Program-made: the position numbers and the translations under genes
From: Sphingobacteriales bacterium 44-61
Lineage (GTDB): Bacteria; Bacteroidota; Bacteroidia; Chitinophagales; Chitinophagaceae
Assembly (NCBI GenBank): GCA_001898405.1
Contig: MKTW01000004.1
Location: forward strand, 12,156-76,155
Reading direction: 5' to 3'
Length of the DNA: 64,000 nt
Part shown: piece by piece, positions 54,619 through 61,490 of the stretch
Layout: the number at the start of each line of letters is the position of its first letter
How positions within the stretch are numbered: the first letter of the stretch is position 1
The notes under the pieces: model-generated
Databases searched by the model: none
What the model saw: the letters and a program-made list of their open reading frames with translations, nothing else
Told to the model about the DNA's origin: nothing

Positions 54619-55653
54619 TCAAGGGAAAAGCAGGTTAGAACCATCGCCCCGGTTATATTTTTTCCCAAGGTGTTCATAGGCTTTATGGGTCACTTCCCTG
54701 CCGCGGGGTGTACGTTGGATAAAACCTTCCTGGATAAGGAATGGTTCATACACTTCTTCAAGCGTACCGGCTTCTTCACCAACAGCGGTGGCAATAGTGG
54801 AGATGCCGACAGGGCCGCCTTTAAATTTATCGATGATGGTGCTGAGGATGCGGTTGTCCATATCATCCAGCCCATGTTCATCTACATTCAGTGCTTTAAG
54901 AGCATGCTGTGTAATGCCCAGATCGATCTCTCCATCATTCAGTACCTGTGCAAAATCCCTTACCCTTCTGAGCAGGCCATTGGCAATTCTTGGTGTGGCG
55001 CGGCTGCGGCGGCCGATTTCCGTAATGGCTTCATCAGAAATGGCAACGCCCAATATGCCGGCAGATCGTTGAATGATCTTATTCAAAGTAGCAGCACTGT
55101 AATATTCGAGTCTTGATTTGATCGCAAAACGCGATAATAAAGGAGCTGTGAGCAGGCCGCTGCGTGTAGTGGCACCAATCAGCGTAAAAGGATTGAGGCT
55201 AAGCTGTATGCTGCGGGCATTGGGGCCGGTATCGATCATAATATCTATCCGGTAGTCTTCCATAGCGGCGTACAGGTATTCTTCCACTACGGTGCTTAAA
55301 CGATGGATCTCATCGATAAACAATACATCATGCGGTTCAAGATTGGTGAGCAGGCCGGCCAGGTCGCCTGGCTTCTCAATCACCGGGCCTGATGTTTCCT
55401 TGATATTCACGCCCAATTCATGTGCCACGATCCTGGAAAGAGTGGTCTTTCCCAGGCCGGGAGGGCCATGGAATAACACATGGTCCAATGCCTCGCCTCT
55501 TATTTTAGCTGCTTTAATAAAGATCCGCAGGTTCTCGATCACCTGGGCTTGCCCGGCAAAATCATTCAACTGCGAAGGCCGGATATTGTTTTCAAATTCC
55601 TTGTCCGCCGCACTGAGCATTCCTTTATCTGAATTCAAATTGGAGTTGGCCAT
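54619..55653 (-). CDS. ruvB: Holliday junction branch-migration helicase RuvB
   Basis: A 344-residue AAA+ motor that drives branch migration with RuvA. N-terminal [18 protein letters not shown], Walker [11 protein letters not shown], Walker [11 protein letters not shown], sensor [18 protein letters not shown], the arginine finger region [12 protein letters not shown], and the C-terminal winged helix [18 protein letters not shown] are all present. Normal length. Single gene; ruvA and ruvC are not in the window. Confidence 0.98.
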   Translation of the reverse strand: MANSNLNSDKGMLSAADKEFENNIRPSQLNDFAGQAQVIENLRIFIKAAKIRGEALDHVLFHGPPGLGKTTLSRIVAHELGVNIKETSGPVIEKPGDLAGLLTNLEPHDVLFIDEIHRLSTVVEEYLYAAMEDYRIDIMIDTGPNARSIQLSLNPFTLIGATTRSGLLTAPLLSRFAIKSRLEYYSAATLNKIIQRSAGILGVAISDEAITEIGRRSRATPRIANGLLRRVRDFAQVLNDGEIDLGITQHALKALNVDEHGLDDMDNRILSTIIDKFKGGPVGISTIATAVGEEAGTLEEVYEPFLIQEGFIQRTPRGREVTHKAYEHLGKKYNRGDGSNLLFP

Positions 55654-55704
55654 GGTGTAAATTTAGGGATAGCAGGCGGATAGGGCTAAAATATTTCTTT
55701 TAAT

Positions 55705-55720
55705 ATTTGTACATACAAAT
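55705..55720. promoter_or_regulatory. MarR operator upstream of marR
   Basis: ATTTGTA-CA-TACAAAT, a 16-base near-perfect palindrome (seven-base arms). Its TTTG lies 22 bases before the -7 element TATCTTTG (55732-55739), so binding would cover the -33 region. The same core is found at 56194-56207. Confidence 0.65.
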
Positions 55721-55731
55721 ATAATTTTACC

Positions 55732-55739
55732 TATCTTTG
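55732..55739 (+). promoter_or_regulatory. -7 element of marR
   Basis: TATCTTTG, exact match to TAnnTTTG, nine bases before the ATG at 55748; TTTG (55706-55709) at 22-base spacing can serve as -33. The transcript would have a very short leader. Confidence 0.55.
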
Positions 55740-55747
55740 CCTTCTGA

Positions 55748-56176
55748 ATGAAAGCGACCGACAGCAGATACCGTGAATGTCTTTATTTTTCGAGTAATGC
55801 ATTTGCCCGAAAAGTAGAAAAGCTTGCCTCCTCTATCTGGAAGAAAGTGGATATGTCGCCCAGCCATGCATACCTGCTGATGCTGGTGATCGATGATCCG
55901 GGGATACAGCCTTCCACCATTGTAAAGCAATTATTGCTTACGCCCAGCACAATTACCCGTTTGATTGAAAAACTGGAAGAGAAAAAACTACTGGTGCGCA
56001 CCACAGAAGGTAAACTCACCAATATCTATCCCACACCCAAAGGCAAAAGCCTTGCACCCCAGCTCCTGGCTTGCGTGCAGGAATTTAATGAAGCATATAC
56101 TACTATCCTCGGTAAAGAAGAAAGCTCCAGGATGGTGAACACGATCAATAAACTGTCGGATAAATTACCGGATTAA
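55748..56176 (+). CDS. MarR-family transcription regulator
   Basis: A 142-residue winged-helix regulator. The DNA-binding helices are in ILD-like segment DPGIQPSTIVKQLLLTPSTITRLIEKLEEKKLLVR, and the wing in TTEGKLTNIYPTPKGK. The flanking helices that form the dimer are the usual N- and C-terminal ones. The start MKATDSRYREC is the first ATG. Identical operator cores TTTGTA-N2-TACAAA lie in front of this gene and in front of the next gene (56227), so it most likely represses both. Ligand unknown; members often respond to phenolics, oxidants or thiol reagents. Confidence 0.92.
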   Translation: MKATDSRYRECLYFSSNAFARKVEKLASSIWKKVDMSPSHAYLLMLVIDDPGIQPSTIVKQLLLTPSTITRLIEKLEEKKLLVRTTEGKLTNIYPTPKGKSLAPQLLACVQEFNEAYTTILGKEESSRMVNTINKLSDKLPD

Positions 56177-56193
56177 ATTTTTTTCCCTTATCA

Positions 56194-56207
56194 TTTGTAT
56201 ATACAAA
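56194..56207. promoter_or_regulatory. MarR operator upstream of the NAD(P)-binding protein gene
   Basis: TTTGTATATACAAA, a perfect 14-base palindrome 20 bases before the ATG at 56227, sharing TTTGTA-N2-TACAAA with the marR operator. Confidence 0.65.
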
Positions 56208-56226
56208 CATAAAATAAACTATAATT

Positions 56227-57117
56227 ATGAATTATGTAATCACCGGAGCAGCAGGGCATATTTCCCATGCGCTCACTCAACATCTTCTTAATGCTGGTCA
56301 TTCCGTTACCGTTGTGGGCCGGCAACAAAAGAATCTTCAATCCCTGACCGGCAAAGGCGCCAAAGCCGCTATCGGTTCTGTGGAAGATGTATCCTTTTTA
56401 AAAAAGATTTTCACTGGTGCTGATGCTGTTTACACCATGTCGCCACCCAATTTTGGTGCAGCCGATATGAAAGGCTTTATTGCACAGACCGGGAAGAACT
56501 ATACCGAAGCCCTTAAAGCTGCAGGTGTAAAAAATGTGGTGAACCTGAGTAGTGTTGGTGCTCACATGCCAACGGGTTGCGGCCCGGTATCCGGTCTTTA
56601 CCAGACAGAGCAGTCACTGAACAGTTTACCAGGTGTAAATATCCTTCATCTCAGGCCTTCTTATTTCTATCAAAACCTGCTGGCTAATATCGGGCTGATC
56701 AAACAGGCGGGTATCATTGGTGGGAACTTCAGCATTCCTGACGGGAAATTCCCTATTGTTGATCCTTCTGATATTGCAACAGTAGCCGCCGACGCTTTAC
56801 TGAAGCTCGATTTTACCGGTACATCACACCGTTATATTGCCGGTGATGAGGTGGGCACTGATAAAATAGCAGCTGTATTGGGCAAAGCTATTGGCAAACC
56901 TGATCTGCAATGGGTCAAATTCAGCGATGAACAGGCATTGGCAGGCATGCTGCAGGCTGGTCTGCCACAAACTATTGCGGAGAACTATGTAGAAATGGGC
57001 CAGGCGATGGATTCAGGTAAAATGTTTGAAGAATACCGGAAGCAAGTGGTGAAGCTGGGCAAAGTGAAACTGGAAGATTTTGCAAAAGAATTTGCTTCAG
57101 CATATAAAGCAAGCTAA
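56227..57117 (+). CDS. NAD(P)H-binding NmrA-like oxidoreductase
   Basis: A 296-residue protein of the atypical short-chain dehydrogenase group (NmrA/YtfG-like). The nucleotide-binding turn is VITGAAGHISHAL (the usual GxxGxxG with the last Gly changed to Ser), then TVVGRQ for NADP. MSPPNFGA, VVNLSSVGAH and HLRPSYFYQNLL are typical for the family; the SDR catalytic Tyr is absent, as in NmrA proteins. Members reduce quinones or sense redox state. The MarR operator in front and the marR gene 50 bases upstream form a small inducible unit. Confidence 0.9.
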   Translation: MNYVITGAAGHISHALTQHLLNAGHSVTVVGRQQKNLQSLTGKGAKAAIGSVEDVSFLKKIFTGADAVYTMSPPNFGAADMKGFIAQTGKNYTEALKAAGVKNVVNLSSVGAHMPTGCGPVSGLYQTEQSLNSLPGVNILHLRPSYFYQNLLANIGLIKQAGIIGGNFSIPDGKFPIVDPSDIATVAADALLKLDFTGTSHRYIAGDEVGTDKIAAVLGKAIGKPDLQWVKFSDEQALAGMLQAGLPQTIAENYVEMGQAMDSGKMFEEYRKQVVKLGKVKLEDFAKEFASAYKAS

Positions 57118-57147
57118 CTCATCATTGTTCGTTGGCCGGAAATCCGG

Positions 57148-57846
57148 TCAACGAACATACCTGTTCAATTGCAGCAACACATCAGGGTCTGGCGAATTCT
57201 TTAACCAATCCTCTTTCTCCGAATACTTGCAAACACCTGGGTAATCACCTTTCCGGTTCTTCATATCCAGTATTACCTGAAAATGCAGATGCGGAGGCCA
57301 ATGCCCATTTTCATAAGGAATTCCAAATTCTGCAAACACCTGTCCCTTCCGGATATTTTGCCCCTCGTATAAATTCTTAAGTGAATTAAGGCTTAAATGG
57401 CCGTAAAGCGTATAGAATGTATATCCATTTACCTGGTGGGATAAAATGATAGTTGCTCCATAATCACCAAACTGGTTATTGAAGGCAAAGCTATGCACAA
57501 TGCCATCCAACGGAGACATAACGGCTGTATAAGGCTTGCCCCAGATATCTGTTCCGAGATGCAGACGGCGCGGTTCTTCGCCGGGTACAGGAGCATCAAA
57601 CACTTTGCTGCGACTGTAGACTGTCCGGTGTTCATTATACCCACCAATACCATAACGCGCACTTGCATTAGCCAGTAAGTCGTTTATATATACAGAAAAC
57701 TTTGTAGTGTCTTTCAATATATCTTCTGTAACAGTTTTATTATTTTCCGTAAAATCCAGCAACAGCAATTTATCCGTTCGCGGATCAAAAGGTACCACTG
57801 GTGCAAACTGCTGAGATCTCAGGGCTTCTTCAAAATTTATTGGCAT
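57148..57846 (-). CDS. M23-family peptidase
   Basis: 232 residues from the ATG at 57846 (a TTG two codons earlier is also open). The LytM/M23 zinc motifs are complete: RRLHLGTDIWG (H-x-x-x-D) and PHLHFQVI (H-x-H), with YGHLS between them. These enzymes cut peptidoglycan cross-links or other Gly-rich peptides. Unusually there is no signal peptide, so it is either cytoplasmic or exported in another way. In some Bacteroidota this domain is fused to a class III aminotransferase; here it is separate. Confidence 0.88.
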   Translation of the reverse strand: MPINFEEALRSQQFAPVVPFDPRTDKLLLLDFTENNKTVTEDILKDTTKFSVYINDLLANASARYGIGGYNEHRTVYSRSKVFDAPVPGEEPRRLHLGTDIWGKPYTAVMSPLDGIVHSFAFNNQFGDYGATIILSHQVNGYTFYTLYGHLSLNSLKNLYEGQNIRKGQVFAEFGIPYENGHWPPHLHFQVILDMKNRKGDYPGVCKYSEKEDWLKNSPDPDVLLQLNRYVR

Positions 57847-57881
57847 ATCCAAAATTACTCAATCAGTTCATGCAACGCCAT

Positions 57882-57910
57882 AAAAAAAGCATCCGCCGAT
57901 AGCGGATGCT
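57882..57910 (-). terminator. intrinsic terminator of the T9SS protein gene
   Basis: AGCATCCGC (57888-57896) / GCGGATGCT (57902-57910), five-base loop, with seven A before it on the plus strand. 24 bases after the stop codon. Confidence 0.85.
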
Positions 57911-57934
57911 CGTAAAGCTATTTGTTGTTCCGTT

Positions 57935-60900
57935 TTATTTTTTTCCAATGATAATAGGGAACACTTTATCAGATGTTTTGTTGCCTTCTTCATAATAGAA
58001 GTATACCATATAAGCACCTCCTGGCAGGTTAGTAAGATCAATTGGCACTACCCTTCCATAAGCCAGGCCAGTCAGCTTACGGTTATACACCAGCAGGCCT
58101 GAATTGGTATACACCCGCATGATCAGGTTATTGTACAACATGCTGTTGATCCGGATACTGAACTGCCCATTACTTGGATTTGGGTAGAGGATCACTGCAT
58201 CATCGCGCAGCGGTCTTGCCCTTTCCGGGCAATCTTCCACTTTAGCGGTAATAGTAGTGGAAACCGTACAACCACCGGAGTTCGTATAACGATAGGTTAA
58301 CGGATAAGAACCTACTGCCGTAGCTGAAGGAATAAAATTATTACCTGATACACCGATACCGCTCCAGGTGCCACCGGCAGGCGTAGCAGAGAGCGCTACT
58401 ATTTCATCACTGATACAGACCTTTGTTGGCCAGTTGGCAATCAATGTCAATGGTCTCACTGTAACAGTGCTGCTGTTGGTACAACCGGCCGCGTCAGAAG
58501 TAACAGTATATGTTGTTGCTGATACAGGGTTGGCATATACTGAGTAAGCATTCGTGCCGGGCACATAAGGAACCGTTCCTGCGGCATCGGTAAACAGGCC
58601 TGCGGCAGGCGACCAGGTCACAACCGGGTCAGTCGATGATGCTGCAAATTGCGTACTGACCAGTGCACAGCTTTGCGGATCAACCGGTGTTAGTATAGCA
58701 GCAGCCGGTACCGGGTTTACATACACAGAAGTAACATAGCTATCATTTCCATTTTCTGAATCGTTGGGATTGTTCACGGTGAAAGTGATGTTATGCACAC
58801 CGTCATTGAATGTAAACGCAGGCAACGGCACTTGCAGTGTAGCGCCAGGAGCAATTGTACCTGTGTTCACATTTGCCGTCAGTGTTGTAGTGGTGGCACC
58901 TATGATATCAGCTGTAACAGTAAGCGGGTAGGTTGCCAGGTTAAGCGGTATAGGGTTATAATTTACCACGTTGGCCGTCATCACAAAATTATCTGCCGGG
59001 CAGGTCGGCAAGGTCTCTTTGATCGAAGACACACCCACGTCTACAACCGGAGTATTGCGCACACTTACATCATCAAGATATAAAACAGCCTGATCAGGAT
59101 CTGATTTGGCATGGAAACCTATATAATAGGTGCCTGTTGACGTTGGTGTGAAATCAACATGTACTGAATCCCACGGATTGGCAACGGCAGTATTGATATT
59201 ATTATTCTCATAAAGGAGATTAGTCATGGCAGAAGGCTGTGCCGAGTTGCCATACATTACTTCCAGTTTTTCTTTCACATCAGGGCCATTTGATCCTTTA
59301 TAGAAGAATTTGAGGCGGTATGATATGCCGGCGGTCAGGTCCAACCCTTGCAGGAAAAACCAATCATCTGCTCCACGGGCATTGTTGACAGCATCATAAA
59401 TATACCGGAGGGTTTTGGTAGATGAAACATACATATCTGGCGATACACCTTCGCCAATTATCCATTGACCACCTGTAGAATTTTGTACAGGCCCGCTGCT
59501 TCCATTCACATCCCATACGCTTGTACAGGAAGGATAAACATCGGGAGCAGTTCCGCTTTCAAAGTCCATCATGTACGGAACAGTGGTTGGCGCGCATAAA
59601 GTACGGATAGCCGTCATCGCATTCTGGCTGAACTCTGTACCGCCATCGCAGTTTTGTCTTACATATATATCATATGCTGTACCAGCATCAAGACCAGTAA
59701 TGGTTACCGGAGAAGTGGCACTGGTGATCACGGTCCCTGCGCCGGCTGATCCGTCACTGCCTGGTGCAAATCCGACAGGGCCATATTCTATTACAAAATT
59801 GCTGCCGGGAGAAGTGAAATCAATCTCAACCGACGTGGATGAAACGCCATGTGCTTTTACGTTTGTAGGTGTAGCGCATGATTCCACTGCTATATCATCT
59901 ATATACAGGAAGGCCTGGCCTGCAGCGGAGAGAGCATGGAAGCCCAGATAGTACACCCCTGTTGATGGTGGTGTAAAACTTACCATTGCTGTCTCAAATG
60001 GTGAGTCAATATTGTTTGCAATACCGGTCTGGCTGAATAAGACACCTGTTGTCATACCAGCTGCATTCGGTGAAGTACCGTATTTCACTTCCAGGTCTTC
60101 AACAAGTGCAGGCCCGTCTGATGCTTTGTATTTAAATCTTAGTATGTAGGGCTTACCACCTGTCAGTGTCAGCCCCTGCAAAAAGAACCAATCATCGGCC
60201 GGAGTATCGGCACTCGGTTCATAACGGATGCTGGCCAGGTCGGAAGCAGCTCCGGGACTTCCGCCGAAGAACATTCTCCAACCGGTAGCTCCATTCTGGT
60301 CCTGGGTCATCAGGCAGGGAGGCAGATCTGGTTCAATCGCTGCATCAAAATTCTGGATGAATGGAACAGTCGTAGGATCGCAGGTAGTGAGAAATTGTAA
60401 AGGCCCTTCCCATATGCTTAAATCTCCACCGCCGCAGTCTGATCTTACCCATAAGAAATAATTGGTGCCTCCTGTAAGTCCGGTGGCAGTAGCATTTAAC
60501 ACGCCTGCGGCTGTAGTGCCGGTAGCTTCAAGGCCGCCTGCTCCGCTTCCTCCATCACCATACGATCTTATCTCCCATATATAGCCACTGGAAGGATTGG
60601 TGCCGGAAGCTTCCCAACTGATCAGCTCTTCTGTTGACGAATTGGGCAAAACAGCCAATCCATGTGGCGGTATACAGGAAGGAGGAGTGGTGATAAGCAA
60701 TCCATAGTCTTCCGTTTCACCAAATGAATATATTGCCTGGCAGGGATCATCCGTAATCGCATCACCAACCGGATCAGTATTGCCGAATTTTATCCTTAAT
60801 CTCGTATTGCCCAGCGTTGCAGTAGGTGGCACCATAAAGGTGATCTGGTAAGGTGAAGCGCTACCACTCTTGCTGCCAACCAATTCACCGGGATCATTGA

Positions 60901-61270
60901 AATCGCCATCCTGGTTAAAGTCTGCAAATACGTATGCTACATCAGTGGAATACCAGTCAGAGACACCTTTTTCAATCACCACTTTTACAAACTGCCCCTG
61001 GAATACGTTAGCCACATTTGTAGAAACAAAATCGCTGTAGGTACTGTTGTCTGTATTATTATTCACACCACCGGTAATGAACACATTGCCGATATATTCA
61101 TAATCTGCACTTTCTGATCCGGTGGAGCAATAATCTACTGTTGCTTGAATGGAAGGGGGAGGATTGCCCTGATCATTATGAGCCGTCATATGGCCATAAT
61201 GGGTGGCTACTGTTTGAGTGGAAGCATATAGAAATAATACAGTGAAGCCGAGAAAGTAGAGGTTTCTCAT
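57935..61270 (-). CDS. large secreted adhesin-like protein with T9SS sorting domain
   Basis: 1111 residues. Signal peptide (to about 22), GEVED domain (about 45-195, with DYEYIGNVFITGG and FGETEDYGLLI), a fibronectin type III-like domain (200-295), a jelly-roll anchor J-like domain (about 300-465, ADDWFFLQGLTLTGG and YYLGFHA), a second FN3-like domain (470-560), a second J-like domain (565-740, again DDWFFLQGLDLTAG), a CARDB-like segment (745-850), two Ig/PKD-like parts (860-1015) and a C-terminal type A sorting domain (about 1035-1111, LYPNPSNGQFSI and LPGGAYMVYFYY). It would be exported by type IX secretion and held on the surface. No enzyme domain is seen. The two FN3-J modules look like a duplication. 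Confidence 0.93.
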   Translation of the reverse strand: MRNLYFLGFTVLFLYASTQTVATHYGHMTAHNDQGNPPPSIQATVDYCSTGSESADYEYIGNVFITGGVNNNTDNSTYSDFVSTNVANVFQGQFVKVVIEKGVSDWYSTDVAYVFADFNQDGDFNDPGELVGSKSGSASPYQITFMVPPTATLGNTRLRIKFGNTDPVGDAITDDPCQAIYSFGETEDYGLLITTPPSCIPPHGLAVLPNSSTEELISWEASGTNPSSGYIWEIRSYGDGGSGAGGLEATGTTAAGVLNATATGLTGGTNYFLWVRSDCGGGDLSIWEGPLQFLTTCDPTTVPFIQNFDAAIEPDLPPCLMTQDQNGATGWRMFFGGSPGAASDLASIRYEPSADTPADDWFFLQGLTLTGGKPYILRFKYKASDGPALVEDLEVKYGTSPNAAGMTTGVLFSQTGIANNIDSPFETAMVSFTPPSTGVYYLGFHALSAAGQAFLYIDDIAVESCATPTNVKAHGVSSTSVEIDFTSPGSNFVIEYGPVGFAPGSDGSAGAGTVITSATSPVTITGLDAGTAYDIYVRQNCDGGTEFSQNAMTAIRTLCAPTTVPYMMDFESGTAPDVYPSCTSVWDVNGSSGPVQNSTGGQWIIGEGVSPDMYVSSTKTLRYIYDAVNNARGADDWFFLQGLDLTAGISYRLKFFYKGSNGPDVKEKLEVMYGNSAQPSAMTNLLYENNNINTAVANPWDSVHVDFTPTSTGTYYIGFHAKSDPDQAVLYLDDVSVRNTPVVDVGVSSIKETLPTCPADNFVMTANVVNYNPIPLNLATYPLTVTADIIGATTTTLTANVNTGTIAPGATLQVPLPAFTFNDGVHNITFTVNNPNDSENGNDSYVTSVYVNPVPAAAILTPVDPQSCALVSTQFAASSTDPVVTWSPAAGLFTDAAGTVPYVPGTNAYSVYANPVSATTYTVTSDAAGCTNSSTVTVRPLTLIANWPTKVCISDEIVALSATPAGGTWSGIGVSGNNFIPSATAVGSYPLTYRYTNSGGCTVSTTITAKVEDCPERARPLRDDAVILYPNPSNGQFSIRINSMLYNNLIMRVYTNSGLLVYNRKLTGLAYGRVVPIDLTNLPGGAYMVYFYYEEGNKTSDKVFPIIIGKK

Positions 61271-61431
61271 AAGTGGATTTTGGATGATTGGTTGGTGGCA
61301 ATGCAGCAGTTTCAGGACACTCCTTGTAAGATATTTATTTTTTTGTACTGCACACCCTTAAAGGGTTTTTCTTTACCGGACCGGCTGGAGGATATGTGGT
61401 AAATACTTGTTTCGGATGGGCATTATACGAA

Positions 61432-61461
61432 CAAAAGGGCGCAACGTAACCGTTGCGCCCT
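61432..61461 (-). terminator. intrinsic terminator of the S41 peptidase gene
   Basis: AGGGCGCAACG (61436-61446) / CGTTGCGCCCT (61451-61461), four-base loop, with a short A-run on the plus strand before it. 29 bases after the stop codon. Confidence 0.75.
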
Positions 61462-61490
61462 GTACTCATAGCAGCTCACTTAAATCAATA

